A stretch of 41,562 bases of DNA from Thiogranum sp. (GTDB lineage: Bacteria > Pseudomonadota > Gammaproteobacteria > DSM-19610), in NCBI GenBank assembly GCA_030148775.1, contig JASBST010000034.1, positions 1 to 41,562 of the forward strand. Direction: 5' to 3'. Shown here piece by piece: positions 1-8,272 of the stretch (its first letter is position 1; every line of letters begins with the position of its first letter). The notes under the pieces were generated by a model. It did no database searches and had not been told where the DNA came from. It saw only the letters and a list, made by a program, of their open reading frames with translations. Position numbers and translations under genes: made by a program.

Positions 1-30
1 ACAGATCAAGGATTAAGAGGTAAGCAGACT

Positions 31-423
31 ATGATGACTGATCCTATCGCCGATATGCTGACCCGCATTCGCAATGGCCAGCGCGCCGGTAAGGTTTCGG
101 TATCGATGCCTTCTTCGAAGCTGAAGATGTCCATCGCCAAAGTGCTGAAAGACGAGGGTTACATTGCCGATTACGCGGTGAGCGAAGATGGCACCAAGAG
201 CGTGATGAACGTAGAGCTGAAGTATTATCAGGGCCGGCCGGTCATCGAGAGCCTCAAGCGTGTCAGCCGTCCCGGCTTGCGTATTTACAAGGCCAACGAC
301 GAACTGCCCAAGGTGCAGGGCGGTTTGGGCGTGGCCATTGTTTCGACATCCAAAGGCGTCATGAGCGATCGCGCCGCACGCGCTGCCGGTGAGGGTGGCG
401 AAGTGTTGTGCTACGTCGCCTAA
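31..423 (+). CDS. rpsH: 30S ribosomal protein S8
   Basis: S8 binds the central domain of 16S rRNA and is needed for platform assembly; in E. coli it also represses translation of the spc operon by binding its mRNA. The 130-residue product has the family length and the typical opening [14 protein letters not shown], plus the C-terminal S8 signature [25 protein letters not shown]. An AAGAGG ribosome site at 15-20 sits 10 nt before the first of two adjacent ATG codons (31 and 34), so either may be used. It is the first complete gene in the window, and rplF starts 14 nt after it. Bases 1-30 are spacer after an upstream spc gene outside the window. Confidence 0.98.
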   Translation: MMTDPIADMLTRIRNGQRAGKVSVSMPSSKLKMSIAKVLKDEGYIADYAVSEDGTKSVMNVELKYYQGRPVIESLKRVSRPGLRIYKANDELPKVQGGLGVAIVSTSKGVMSDRAARAAGEGGEVLCYVA

Positions 424-437
424 TTTGAGTACAGATC

Positions 438-971
438 ATGTCCAGAGTCGCAAAAAAGCCTATTGAGCTCCCCAGCGGGGTTGAAATCAACATCAACGGC
501 CGGGCAGTTACCGTCAAAGGCGGTAAAGGTTCGCTCGAGCACACCATTCACAGCTCGGTGCAGGTCACGCAGGATGACAAGGTGCTCAGCTTTGCGCCGC
601 GCGACGGCTCCAAGGTATCCATGGCGCTTACCGGCACCACGCGCGCCCTGGTGAACAACATGATCCAGGGCGTGAGCCAGGGTTTCGAAAAGAAACTTCA
701 GTTGGTTGGCGTCGGCTATCGCGCCCAGGCGCAGGGACAGAAGCTGAATCTGACCCTGGGCTTTTCGCACCCGGTCGATTATCCGGTACCCGACGGCGTG
801 ACCGTCGAGACGCCCAGTCAGACCGAGGTCGTGGTGCGCGGCGCCGACAAGCAAAAGGTCGGGCAGGTGGCCGCGGAAATACGCGCCTATCGACCGCCGG
901 AGCCCTACAAGGGCAAGGGCGTCAAATACGCCGATGAAATCATCGTGCGTAAGGAAGCCAAGAAGAAATAG
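438..971 (+). CDS. rplF: 50S ribosomal protein L6
   Basis: L6 binds 23S rRNA near the sarcin-ricin loop and the factor-binding site. The 177 residues equal the E. coli length. The N-terminus [16 protein letters not shown] and the C-terminal [24 protein letters not shown] are the two family signatures, and the protein carries the usual duplicated fold. It lies between rpsH (14-nt gap) and rplR (57-nt gap) in standard spc order. The ribosome site before ATG 438 is weak, which suggests translation coupled to rpsH. Confidence 0.98.
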   Translation: MSRVAKKPIELPSGVEININGRAVTVKGGKGSLEHTIHSSVQVTQDDKVLSFAPRDGSKVSMALTGTTRALVNNMIQGVSQGFEKKLQLVGVGYRAQAQGQKLNLTLGFSHPVDYPVPDGVTVETPSQTEVVVRGADKQKVGQVAAEIRAYRPPEPYKGKGVKYADEIIVRKEAKKK

Positions 972-1028
972 CGGCGGACCGGACCACGGGTCCGGTGCCG
1001 GAACAGAGTTGAATGCGAAGGTAATCAC

Positions 1029-1382
1029 ATGGACAAAAAGGCATCAAGACAGCGCCGCGCCAGAAAGACGCGGGCCAAGATCCGCGAACTGGGCCGGGCT
1101 CGCCTGTGCATCCATCGTACCCCGCGCCACATCTATGCGCAGATTATCGATGGCAGCGGCGACAAGGTGCTGGTCAGCGCCTCCACGCTGGACGGCGAGT
1201 TGCGTAAAAGCATGAAGAGCACCGGAAACGCCGAAGCTGCGGCGACTATTGGCAAGGCGGTCGCCGAGCGCGCCAAGGCGGCCGGTATCAGCGCGGTTGC
1301 GTTCGACCGTTCCGGTTTTAAATATCACGGTCGCGTGAAAGCGCTGGCGGATGCCGCGCGTGAAAGCGGTCTGGAATTCTAG
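1029..1382 (+). CDS. rplR: 50S ribosomal protein L18
   Basis: L18 binds 5S rRNA and helps dock it into the central protuberance of the large subunit. At 117 residues it matches the E. coli length. It has the basic N-terminal tail ([39 protein letters not shown]) and the C-terminal [26 protein letters not shown] that define the family. GAAGG at 1017-1021 serves as ribosome site. It follows rplF and precedes rpsE by 14 nt in spc order. Confidence 0.98.
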   Translation: MDKKASRQRRARKTRAKIRELGRARLCIHRTPRHIYAQIIDGSGDKVLVSASTLDGELRKSMKSTGNAEAAATIGKAVAERAKAAGISAVAFDRSGFKYHGRVKALADAARESGLEF

Positions 1383-1396
1383 GTAAAGGTTGCGCT

Positions 1397-1903
1397 ATGG
1401 CAAGTGTCGATACACAAACCAATTCAGACGGTCTGCAGGAAAAGCTGATCGGGATCAATCGGGTCGCCAAGGTGGTCAAGGGCGGGCGACAGTTCGGTTT
1501 CGCCGCCCTCACCGTTGTCGGTGACGGCGAGGGCCGGGTCGGCTTCGGCCGCGGCAAGGCGCGCGAGGTCCCGGTGGCCATCCAGAAGGCGATGGAGAAC
1601 GCGCGCAAGAACATGAAGCGGGTGGCGCTCAAGGACGGTACCTTGCAACATCCGATCACCGCGACGTTCGGCGCCGCCAAGGTGTACATGCAGCCAGCCT
1701 CCGAAGGTACCGGTATCATCGCCGGCGGTGCCATGCGCGCCGTGTTCGAGGTCGTGGGCGTGCGTGACGTGCTGGCCAAGTGCATCGGCACCAACAACCC
1801 CATCAACGTCGTGCGGGCGACGATGAAGGGCCTGGAAGAAATGAATTCGCCGGAAATGGTCGCTGCCAAGCGCGGCAAAAAGGTAGAAGAGATCACGGGG
1901 TAG
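1397..1903 (+). CDS. rpsE: 30S ribosomal protein S5
   Basis: S5 sits on the solvent side of the 30S subunit near the mRNA entry site and affects decoding accuracy. The 168-residue product has the N-terminal double-stranded-RNA-binding fold ([39 protein letters not shown]) and the C-terminal domain with [27 protein letters not shown]. It is within a residue or two of the usual length. The rpmD start codon lies 3 nt after its stop, so the two are probably coupled. Confidence 0.98.
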   Translation: MASVDTQTNSDGLQEKLIGINRVAKVVKGGRQFGFAALTVVGDGEGRVGFGRGKAREVPVAIQKAMENARKNMKRVALKDGTLQHPITATFGAAKVYMQPASEGTGIIAGGAMRAVFEVVGVRDVLAKCIGTNNPINVVRATMKGLEEMNSPEMVAAKRGKKVEEITG

Positions 1904-1906
1904 GTC

Positions 1907-2092
1907 ATGGCCGACAAGAAACTTAAACTGACTTTACTGAAAAGCACCAGCGGTCGGCTGGCGTCGCACCAGGCCTGCGTGCGCGGCCTGGGGTTGCGAC
2001 GGATCCGTCACACGGTCGAAGTGAACGATACGCCGGAAAATCGCGGCATGATCAACAAAGTCAGCTATTTGCTGCAGATCGAGGAGGCTTAA
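1907..2092 (+). CDS. rpmD: 50S ribosomal protein L30
   Basis: This is a small 61-residue large-subunit protein of the L30 family. The sequence [52 protein letters not shown] contains the family signature: LGLRR followed by a D-T-P-NRGMI stretch. L30 is not universal among bacteria, but in gammaproteobacteria it stands between rpsE and rplO, as here (gaps of 3 nt on both sides). Tight spacing implies translational coupling along the operon. Confidence 0.97.
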   Translation: MADKKLKLTLLKSTSGRLASHQACVRGLGLRRIRHTVEVNDTPENRGMINKVSYLLQIEEA

Positions 2093-2095
2093 GCC

Positions 2096-2530
2096 ATGCG
2101 CCTGAACACATTGAAGCCGGGCCAGGGTGCGCGCACCGCCGCCAAGCGCGTCGGACGTGGTATCGGTTCGGGTCTTGGTAAGACCGGCGGTCGCGGCCAT
2201 AAGGGCCAGAAATCGCGCGCCGGCGGCTTCCATAAAATCGGTTTCGAGGGCGGCCAGATGCCGCTGCAGCGTCGTTTGCCGAAAGTGGGTTTCACGTCGC
2301 GCAAATCGCGAGTGACCGAGGAAGTGCGCCTGAATGAACTGGCGCTGGTGGAGGGTGGCAATGTCGACCTGGCCAGCCTGAAAGCCGCCGGTGTCATCAA
2401 GCAGCGGACGCTTCACGCCAAAGTCATGGCGTCGGGTGAAATCACGACGGCGGTTACGGTACGCGGTATCGGTGTGACCAAGGGTGCGCGCGCGGCCATC
2501 GAGGCCGCCGGTGGCAAGGTCGAGGACTAA
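2096..2530 (+). CDS. rplO: 50S ribosomal protein L15
   Basis: L15 is a late-assembly protein of the large subunit with a long Gly/Arg-rich extension that threads into 23S rRNA. That extension is visible at residues 10-50 ([34 protein letters not shown]), followed by [17 protein letters not shown]. The 144 residues equal the E. coli length. It follows rpmD directly and precedes secY by 19 nt. Confidence 0.98.
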   Translation: MRLNTLKPGQGARTAAKRVGRGIGSGLGKTGGRGHKGQKSRAGGFHKIGFEGGQMPLQRRLPKVGFTSRKSRVTEEVRLNELALVEGGNVDLASLKAAGVIKQRTLHAKVMASGEITTAVTVRGIGVTKGARAAIEAAGGKVED

Positions 2531-2549
2531 GGGCGGATAGGTAACACCG

Positions 2550-3908
2550 ATGGCTGGAGCAGGCGCATCAGGTCTCACCGGAGGAATCGGTGACCTGGGA
2601 AAACTGACGGAATTGCGGCAGCGCATTTTTTTCGTGCTGGGCGCTATTCTGGTGTTCCGTATCGGTTCCTTCATACCGCTGCCGGGCATCGACCCGCATG
2701 TGCTCGAGATTCTGGTCGAGCAGCAGAAGGGTACCATCCTGGACATGTTCAACATGTTCTCGGGCGGTGCGCTCAGCCGCTTGTCGCTGTTTGCTTTGGG
2801 CATCATGCCGTATATCTCGGCGTCGATCATCATGCAGCTGCTTTCCTACACCGTTCCCGCGCTTGAGCAGATCAAAAAGGAAGGCGAAGCCGGTCGTCAC
2901 AAGATTACCCAGTACACGCGCTATGCGACGGTCGTGCTGGCGACCTTTCAGGCGATAGGTATTTCCACCGCGCTGCAAGGTCAGGTCATGGGTGGCCAAC
3001 CGCTGGTCATTCTGCAGGGTCTGCCGTTCGTCATATCGGCGGTCGCCTGCCTGGTCACGGGGACGTTATTCTTGATGTGGCTGGGCGAACAGGTGACCGA
3101 GCGCGGCATCGGCAACGGTATTTCGATCATTATTTTCTCCGGTATCGTGGCCGGCCTGCCGCGGGCGATCGGCGGTTCCCTCGAACTGGTGCGCACCGGC
3201 GAGATGAACACGCTGACCTTGTTGTTCCTGTTCGCGCTGGCGATGGCGGTGACCGCGTTCGTGGTGTTCGTCGAGCGCGGCCAGCGACGCATCACGGTCA
3301 ATTACGCCAAGCGACAGCAGGGACGTAAGCTGTACGCGGCACAGAGTACGCATCTGCCGCTAAAACTGAATATGGCGGGCGTAATACCGCCGATATTCGC
3401 CTCCAGTATCATCCTGTTTCCGGCGACGGCGGGGCAGTGGTTCGGCAGCGCCGAGGGCATGGGCTGGTTGAAGGATGTCTCATCCATGCTTTCCCCGGGG
3501 CAGCCGCTGTACATTATTTTCTACGCCATGGCGATTGTGTTTTTCTGCTTTTTCTACACCGCCATCGTTTTCAACTCGAAGGAAACCGCGGATAACCTGA
3601 AGAAATCGGGCGCCTTTATTCCGGGCATTCGTCCCGGCGAGCAGACGGCCAAGTACATCGACGGTGTCATGACCCGGCTGACCCTGGCCGGCGCAATCTA
3701 CATTACCGCAGTCTGCCTTCTGCCCGAGTTTCTGATTCTGTACTGGAACGTGCCGTTCTACTTCGGCGGTACCTCTTTGTTGATTATTGTCGTAGTGGTC
3801 ATGGACTTCATGGCGCAGGTACAGGCACTGATGATGTCGCACCAGTACGAGGGGCTGATGAAGAAAGCCAACCTGAAAGGTCACGGGCGTGCCGGTGTGC
3901 TGCGGTAG
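2550..3908 (+). CDS. secY: Sec translocon channel subunit SecY
   Basis: SecY forms the ten-helix protein-conducting channel of the inner membrane with SecE and SecG. It accepts preproteins from SecA (encoded at 35214) and ribosome-nascent chains through SRP. The 452-residue product has the opening [35 protein letters not shown], the plug-region segment [29 protein letters not shown], and the basic cytoplasmic loop with [16 protein letters not shown] that contacts SecA and the ribosome. Length is a few residues above E. coli. It sits in the usual spc position between rplO and rpmJ. Confidence 0.98.
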   Translation: MAGAGASGLTGGIGDLGKLTELRQRIFFVLGAILVFRIGSFIPLPGIDPHVLEILVEQQKGTILDMFNMFSGGALSRLSLFALGIMPYISASIIMQLLSYTVPALEQIKKEGEAGRHKITQYTRYATVVLATFQAIGISTALQGQVMGGQPLVILQGLPFVISAVACLVTGTLFLMWLGEQVTERGIGNGISIIIFSGIVAGLPRAIGGSLELVRTGEMNTLTLLFLFALAMAVTAFVVFVERGQRRITVNYAKRQQGRKLYAAQSTHLPLKLNMAGVIPPIFASSIILFPATAGQWFGSAEGMGWLKDVSSMLSPGQPLYIIFYAMAIVFFCFFYTAIVFNSKETADNLKKSGAFIPGIRPGEQTAKYIDGVMTRLTLAGAIYITAVCLLPEFLILYWNVPFYFGGTSLLIIVVVVMDFMAQVQALMMSHQYEGLMKKANLKGHGRAGVLR

Positions 3909-3934
3909 TTGAATCCATAAACTTAGGTGAAACC

Positions 3935-4048
3935 ATGAAAGTTCGTTCTTCCGTTAAACGTATTTGTCGCAACTGCAAAATCGTCCGGCGCAAGGGTGTG
4001 GTGCGGGTCATTTGTAAGGATGGCCGTCACAAGCAGCGCCAGGGCTGA
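3935..4048 (+). CDS. rpmJ: 50S ribosomal protein L36, zinc-binding form
   Basis: L36 is the smallest large-subunit protein, encoded here in 37 codons (one shorter than E. coli). The protein opens [20 protein letters not shown] and ends [13 protein letters not shown]. Cys11, Cys14, Cys27 and His32 form the zinc ribbon, so this is the zinc-binding (C+) version. In some bacteria that version is exchanged for a Cys-less paralogue under zinc limitation. It ends the spc operon, 26 nt after secY, and its stop codon lies inside the hairpin described next. Confidence 0.97.
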   Translation: MKVRSSVKRICRNCKIVRRKGVVRVICKDGRHKQRQG

Positions 4049-4077
4049 GCGGCAGGCCGCTCGGATTTTGATTTTTA
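4045..4077 (+). terminator. Hairpin with weak T-tract between spc and alpha operons
   Basis: GAGCGG (4047-4052) and CCGCTC (4057-4062) pair across a CAGG loop. The stem is extended by a T-G and a C-G pair. The sequence ATTTTGATTTTT follows. This looks like an intrinsic terminator with an interrupted U-tract, more likely a partial attenuator than a full stop, since rpsM must be expressed downstream. Confidence 0.5.
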
Positions 4078-4081
4078 TAGA

Positions 4082-4110
4082 TTGAGAATTGAGGCTGTGT
4101 CCGGTACACT
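4082..4110 (+). promoter_or_regulatory. Probable promoter of the alpha operon
   Basis: TTGAGA (4082-4087) and TACACT (4105-4110) are separated by exactly 17 nt, a good sigma-70 arrangement. It lies in the 113-nt gap between rpmJ and rpsM, right after a terminator-like hairpin. The position fits an internal promoter that feeds rpsM-rpsK-rpsD-rpoA-rplQ. It is inferred from sequence alone. Confidence 0.5.
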
Positions 4111-4161
4111 TGCGGGTTTTCGCGACTCCCGTCCGGACGTCTCGTCGAGGAGATTAGGTTC

Positions 4162-4518
4162 ATGGCTCGTATAGCCGGAATTAACGTTCCGCCGCAAAAA
4201 CACGCGGTTATTGCGCTGACCGCCATTTATGGCATCGGCCGTACCACGGCGCAGAAGATCTGCGCGGCGACCGGGATCAAGCCGGAGACCAAGATCAAGG
4301 ATCTGTCAGAGTCCGAGGTTGAGGCGATTCGCGGCGAAGTGACCAAATACACCGTCGAGGGCGATTTGCGCCGGACGCTCTCCATGAACATCAAACGTCT
4401 CATGGATCTGGGCTGTTACCGTGGCATCCGCCACCGCCGGGGTCTGCCGCTGCGGGGCCAGCGCACCCGTACCAATGCCCGTACCCGCAAGGGGCCGCGG
4501 CGTCCGATTCGCAAGTAA
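4162..4518 (+). CDS. rpsM: 30S ribosomal protein S13
   Basis: S13 sits in the head of the 30S subunit and contacts the P-site tRNA and the large subunit. The product is 118 residues, as in E. coli. It opens [33 protein letters not shown] and ends with the basic tail [25 protein letters not shown], both family signatures. The ribosome site GAGGAGATTAGG just before ATG 4162 is strong, as expected for the first gene of the alpha operon. Confidence 0.98.
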   Translation: MARIAGINVPPQKHAVIALTAIYGIGRTTAQKICAATGIKPETKIKDLSESEVEAIRGEVTKYTVEGDLRRTLSMNIKRLMDLGCYRGIRHRRGLPLRGQRTRTNARTRKGPRRPIRK

Positions 4519-4544
4519 GTTGTTGTTTATAGGTACTATTATAT

Positions 4545-4937
4545 ATGGCTAAGCCGAGTACAACCCGTACGCGTAAAAAGGTCAAGAAGAATGTGGTGGA
4601 CGGTATCGCCCATATTCACGCGTCTTTCAACAACACTATCGTGACCATCACCGATCGCCAGGGAAATGCGCTGGCATGGGCGACCGCGGGTGGTTCCGGT
4701 TTTCGCGGGTCCCGCAAGAGCACGCCTTTCGCCGCCCAGGTCGCCGCCGAGCGCGCCGGCGAGGCGGTCAAGGAATACGGATTGAAGAATCTGGAAGTCG
4801 AAGTGAAGGGTCCCGGCCCCGGCCGCGAGTCCGCCGTGCGGGCGCTCAACAACGCCGGTTTCCGTATCACCAATATCACCGACGTGACCCCGATTCCGCA
4901 CAACGGTGCCCGTCCGCCGAAGAAGCGGCGCGTGTAG
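4545..4937 (+). CDS. rpsK: 30S ribosomal protein S11
   Basis: S11 lies on the 30S platform and helps form the mRNA exit channel with S7. The 130-residue sequence carries [52 protein letters not shown] and the C-terminal [18 protein letters not shown], both diagnostic. It follows rpsM by 26 nt; the spacer is AT-rich and shows no clear ribosome site. Confidence 0.98.
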   Translation: MAKPSTTRTRKKVKKNVVDGIAHIHASFNNTIVTITDRQGNALAWATAGGSGFRGSRKSTPFAAQVAAERAGEAVKEYGLKNLEVEVKGPGPGRESAVRALNNAGFRITNITDVTPIPHNGARPPKKRRV

Positions 4938-4952
4938 GACGGAGGAGAGAAT

Positions 4953-5579
4953 ATGGCCAAGTATGTAGGACCCAAATGTCGCCAGTGCCGCCGTGAAGGC
5001 ACCAAACTGTTTCTCAAGGGCGAGAAGTGCTACACCAGCAAGTGCTCGGTGGAAAACCGCGCCTTCCCGCCGGGCCAGCACGGACAACGGCGCGGGCGTC
5101 TGTCGGATTATGCGGCGCAGCTGCGCGAAAAACAGAAAATGCGTCGTATCTACGGTGTGTTGGAGCTCCAGTTCCGTAACTATTACATGAGTGCCGCGCA
5201 GCGCAAGGGCTCGACCGGCGAAAACCTTCTGCAGATGCTGGAAAGCCGCCTGGACAACGTGGTGTACCGCATGGGCTTCGCGGCGTCCCGTTCGGAGGCC
5301 CGTCAGCTGGTGCGCCACAACGCCATTACCGTCAACGGGCAGCGCGTCACTATTCCGTCCTACCAGGTACAGCCCAATGACAATCTCGCCGTAGCGGAGA
5401 AATCGCGTAGTCAATTGCGGGTACAGTCGGCGCTGGAGCTGGCCGAGCAGCGGGGTTTTGTCGACTGGATCGACGTGGACGCGAAGAAGATGTCGGGTGT
5501 CTTCAAGGCGCGCCCGGAGCGTTCGGATCTTCCCGCCGAGATCAATGAACATCTCGTGGTCGAGTTGTACTCCAAGTAA
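4953..5579 (+). CDS. rpsD: 30S ribosomal protein S4, zinc-binding form
   Basis: S4 is a primary 16S rRNA binder that nucleates 30S assembly and, in E. coli, represses the alpha operon through its mRNA. The 208-residue product has the N-terminal domain with [33 protein letters not shown], then an S4 RNA-binding domain ([34 protein letters not shown]). Cys9, Cys12, Cys26 and Cys31 are all present, the zinc-binding arrangement of Thermus S4, whereas E. coli S4 lacks it. This is therefore a C+ S4. The ribosome site GGAGGAGAG is strong. Confidence 0.98.
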   Translation: MAKYVGPKCRQCRREGTKLFLKGEKCYTSKCSVENRAFPPGQHGQRRGRLSDYAAQLREKQKMRRIYGVLELQFRNYYMSAAQRKGSTGENLLQMLESRLDNVVYRMGFAASRSEARQLVRHNAITVNGQRVTIPSYQVQPNDNLAVAEKSRSQLRVQSALELAEQRGFVDWIDVDAKKMSGVFKARPERSDLPAEINEHLVVELYSK

Positions 5580-5604
5580 GACATTCAGCTGAAGAGGGCT
5601 ATAC

Positions 5605-6606
5605 ATGCCGGGCAAGGTCACAGAATTTCTGAAACCGCGTATCGTCGACGTGCAGAGCGTCAACGAGCACACCGCCAGGGTGGTTCTGGAACCGTTGGAA
5701 CGTGGTTTCGGCCATACGCTGGGCAACGCCCTGCGTCGTATCCTGTTGTCGTCGATGCCCGGTTGCGCCATCACGGGCGTGGAAATCGAAGGTGTTCTGC
5801 ACGAGTACTCGGCGATCGAGGGTGTGCAGGAGGACGTGATGGAAATCCTCCTCAACCTGAAAGGTGTGGCGCTGAAAATGCACAATCGCGACGAAGCCAG
5901 CCTCAAGTTGAGCAAAAAAGGCCCGGGTCCGGTCACGGCCGGCGATATCAGCCTGGACCACGATGTGGAGATTGTGAATCCCGGCTATGTGATCGCCAAT
6001 CTGACGCAGAGCGGTGAGCTGAACATGACGCTGAAGCTGCAGATGGGACGTGGCTATGAGCCTGCCACCGTGCGCGCCGAGCGCGACGACGACGGCAATC
6101 CGATCGGGTCGTTGCAGTTGGATGCGAGCTATACGCCGGTAAGCCGTGTTTCCTATACCGTCGAGGCCGCGCGCGTCGAACAGCGGACCAACCTGGACAA
6201 ACTGGTGATCGAGATCGAAACCAACGGCACCCTGGATCCCGAGGAGGCCATTCGTCACGCCGCCACGATTTTGCAGGACCAGCTGTCGGTTTTCGTCGAC
6301 CTGCAGGGTAAAGAGGAAATCCAGCAGGAAAGCCACGAGGCCGACATCGATCCGATTCTGCTGCGCCCGGTGGACGATCTGGAGCTGACGGTGCGTTCGG
6401 CCAATTGTCTCAAGGCGGAGAGCATTTATTTTATCGGCGATCTGATTCAACGTACCGAGGTGGAGTTGCTCAAGACGCCGAACCTTGGCAAGAAATCGCT
6501 GACCGAGATCAAGGATGTGCTGGCTTCGCGCGGCCTGTCGCTCGGCATGCGTCTGGAAAACTGGCCGCCGGCCGGTCTCAAGGACAGCGAAAAGCAGTCC
6601 GCCTGA
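5605..6606 (+). CDS. rpoA: DNA-directed RNA polymerase subunit alpha
   Basis: The alpha dimer is the assembly platform of RNA polymerase, and its C-terminal domain contacts UP elements and activators. The 333-residue protein has the N-terminal dimerisation domain ([25 protein letters not shown]), the inserted domain around residues 55-180, and a C-terminal domain with [66 protein letters not shown]. The helix-hairpin-helix segment [13 protein letters not shown] is the DNA-binding part. It lies between rpsD and rplQ as in nearly all gammaproteobacteria. Confidence 0.99.
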   Translation: MPGKVTEFLKPRIVDVQSVNEHTARVVLEPLERGFGHTLGNALRRILLSSMPGCAITGVEIEGVLHEYSAIEGVQEDVMEILLNLKGVALKMHNRDEASLKLSKKGPGPVTAGDISLDHDVEIVNPGYVIANLTQSGELNMTLKLQMGRGYEPATVRAERDDDGNPIGSLQLDASYTPVSRVSYTVEAARVEQRTNLDKLVIEIETNGTLDPEEAIRHAATILQDQLSVFVDLQGKEEIQQESHEADIDPILLRPVDDLELTVRSANCLKAESIYFIGDLIQRTEVELLKTPNLGKKSLTEIKDVLASRGLSLGMRLENWPPAGLKDSEKQSA

Positions 6607-6632
6607 GTCGAACTCAACCTAGGTAGAGAACC

Positions 6633-7025
6633 ATGCGTCACCGTCAAAGCGGTCGAAAACTGAATCGCAACAGCAGCCATCGCAAAGCCATGTTCCGCAA
6701 CATGGCCGCGTCGCTGCTGGATCACGAAGTCATCAAAACCACGCTGCCCAAAGCCAAGGAGCTGCGTCGCGTGGCCGAGCCGTTGATCACCATGGCCAAA
6801 AGCGACAGCGTCGCCAATCGCCGCCTGGCCTTCAACCGTTTGCGTGATCGCGACGTGGTGAGCAAACTGTTCAATGAACTGGGTCCGCGCTACCAGGACC
6901 GTCCGGGCGGCTATCTGCGCATCCTGAAGATGGGTTTTCGCAGTGGCGATCAGGCGCCGATGGCCCTGGTCGAACTGGTGGATCGTCCCGAGGACGCCGA
7001 AACCTTCGAGGCCGTCGACGAATAA
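6633..7025 (+). CDS. rplQ: 50S ribosomal protein L17
   Basis: L17 lies near the exit of the peptide tunnel in the large subunit. The 130 residues start [53 protein letters not shown], the family signature, and contain [26 protein letters not shown] near the end. It is the last gene of the alpha operon and is followed after 24 nt by an intrinsic terminator. Confidence 0.98.
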   Translation: MRHRQSGRKLNRNSSHRKAMFRNMAASLLDHEVIKTTLPKAKELRRVAEPLITMAKSDSVANRRLAFNRLRDRDVVSKLFNELGPRYQDRPGGYLRILKMGFRSGDQAPMALVELVDRPEDAETFEAVDE

Positions 7026-7049
7026 TCCGGATCTTCGAGGCGGCGCGAT

Positions 7050-7073
7050 AAACCGGGCTTTGCCCGGTTTTTT
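7050..7073 (+). terminator. Intrinsic terminator of the alpha operon
   Basis: AAACCGGGC (7050-7058) and GCCCGGTTT (7062-7070) form a perfect 9-bp stem with a TTT loop, and the T-run continues to 7073. It ends the ribosomal transcript after rplQ. Confidence 0.92.
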
Positions 7074-7116
7074 CGTGGCCTGCCGCGAATGTCGACTGAT
7101 GGGTTATGCTTGAGCG

Positions 7117-7854
7117 GTGATAGCGACCTTTACTGATTTCGGCACCCGCGGACCCTACCTTGGTCAGGTGCGGGCGGTCCTGCATCAACTCGCGCCGACA
7201 GTGCCGGTGGTGGATATTTTTACCGATCTGCCGGCGTTCGATTGCCGCGCGGCGGCCTATTTGTTGCCGGCCTACAGTGCCGGTCTTCCCGCCGACAGCG
7301 TTTGCCTGTGTGTGGTCGATCCCGGTGTGGGCACCGGTCGCCGCGCGGTTGCCGTGCGGGCGGACGACCGCTGGTATGTGGGGCCCGATAACGGGCTGCT
7401 GTCCCAAGTGGTGCGTCGGGCCGGTTCGGTCGCCGCGTCCAGTATCGATTGGCGTCCCGACTTCTTGTCGAACAGCTTCCATGCGCGCGATCTGTTTGCG
7501 CCGGTCTGTGCCATGCTGGCCAATGGCGAACCGCCGCCGGGTGGCGCCGTTGATTCGGCTGCGCTGGACCGGCCGCAGTGGCCGGACGATTTGGCGGAAA
7601 TTCTCTACATCGATGCTTATGGAAACGCCATTTCCGGACTGCGCGCGGCTGCAATATCGCCAGGCGCCCAGATCGAGCTGTCCGGCTGTCGCTGTGCCTA
7701 CCGGCGCACGTTTGCCGAGGCTGAGCCGTCCACACCCTTCTGGTACGCCAATGCCAACGGTCTGGTCGAAGTCGCCGCCAACGGTGCCAGCGCCGCCCGC
7801 CTGCTCGCGCTCGAGGTCGGCCGGACCTTAACTGTTGTTATACAGTCTTCATAA
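7117..7854 (+). CDS. SAM hydroxide adenosyltransferase (SAM hydrolase, DUF62 family)
   Basis: Members of this family use water or hydroxide to split S-adenosylmethionine into adenosine and methionine; related enzymes fluorinate or chlorinate SAM. The 245-residue product has the N-terminal TFTDFGTRGPYLGQV, the VVDPGVGTGRR motif with Asp68 and Arg75, and FHARDLFAPV with His122. These are the Asp/Arg/His set associated with hydrolysis in the family. The small C-terminal barrel is present (IDAYGNAISGL). The start is GTG 7117; the upstream ATG frames close at once, and no strong ribosome site is seen. A -10-like TATGCT lies at 7105-7110, so the leader could be very short. The cellular role of the family is not well understood. 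Confidence 0.9.
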   Translation: MIATFTDFGTRGPYLGQVRAVLHQLAPTVPVVDIFTDLPAFDCRAAAYLLPAYSAGLPADSVCLCVVDPGVGTGRRAVAVRADDRWYVGPDNGLLSQVVRRAGSVAASSIDWRPDFLSNSFHARDLFAPVCAMLANGEPPPGGAVDSAALDRPQWPDDLAEILYIDAYGNAISGLRAAAISPGAQIELSGCRCAYRRTFAEAEPSTPFWYANANGLVEVAANGASAARLLALEVGRTLTVVIQSS

Positions 7855-7984
7855 AAGCTGGGTATACTCGCCCCGGCTTAGTGCAATAAGCCGCGCCAAT
7901 GGGGGAAATGCCCGTTTCAGGGGCAAAAGGCATAATATTAACTTGTTGAATATTTTCGAAAAAACGCGTTGGTCCGAATCTTGC
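7831..7984 (+). promoter_or_regulatory. Sigma-54 type promoter with IHF-like site and upstream inverted repeats
   Basis: A -24/-12 element is present: TTGG at 7969-7972 and TTGC at 7981-7984, with exactly 10 nt between GG and GC and a matching CGA in between. Read on the minus strand, 7939-7951 gives ATTCAA-N4-TTA, one mismatch from the IHF consensus. Further upstream are GGCTTA-N6-TAAGCC (7875-7892) and ACTGT-N6-ACAGT (7831-7846). These could be enhancer-binding-protein sites; the first is centred about 110 nt before the likely start near 7996. The order (inverted repeats, IHF-like site, -24/-12) is the standard layout of sigma-54 promoters. It points at the small gene at 8027. Confidence 0.6.
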
Positions 7985-8026
7985 GGAACGAGTGACAACC
8001 GATTCGGTCAACCAAGGGGACATGTG

Positions 8027-8272
8027 GTGAAAAAGCTCGTAACAGTAGTAGTAAGTTCTTTTCTGGCGCTCACTACGGCTGCCGCGGCGGCTGCTCCGGC
8101 AAACACCGGGGTCCCGCAAACAGTCGAAGTCACAGGGGGCAAATTCGCCGGTATCGACTCGGCGATGTTGAAAATCGGGCAACTGATCGATTTCGGTGGC
8201 ACCCATATTTTCTGGGTACTCGGAATAGGCCTGATCGCCTTCAGCCTGGTTGCCCGTCGGGTGTCGGTTTAG
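8027..8272 (+). CDS. Small exported protein with C-terminal transmembrane helix, unknown function
   Basis: I do not recognise this family. The 81-residue product has a signal peptide (MKKLVTVVVSSFLALTTAAAAAAPA, likely cut after Ala-rich residues 18-25). A polar stretch of about 33 residues follows, then a C-terminal hydrophobic helix (residues 61-76) and a short basic end, RRVSV. GTG 8027 is chosen because AAGGGGA (8014-8020) lies 6 nt upstream; GTG 8024 in the same frame is the alternative. The Gly-Gly before the helix and the Arg-Arg after it recall C-terminal sorting tags (GlyGly-CTERM or PEP-CTERM). No PEP motif is present, so this is only a resemblance. The gene lies behind a sigma-54-like promoter and its 3' end overlaps the convergent thioredoxin gene by 32 nt. 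Confidence 0.7.
   Translation: MKKLVTVVVSSFLALTTAAAAAAPANTGVPQTVEVTGGKFAGIDSAMLKIGQLIDFGGTHIFWVLGIGLIAFSLVARRVSV

Noticed and set aside
8210..8272. A PEP-CTERM sorting signal at the C-terminus of the small exported protein.
   Set aside because: No PEP motif precedes the helix and the basic end is only Arg-Arg. Kept as a resemblance, not a call.
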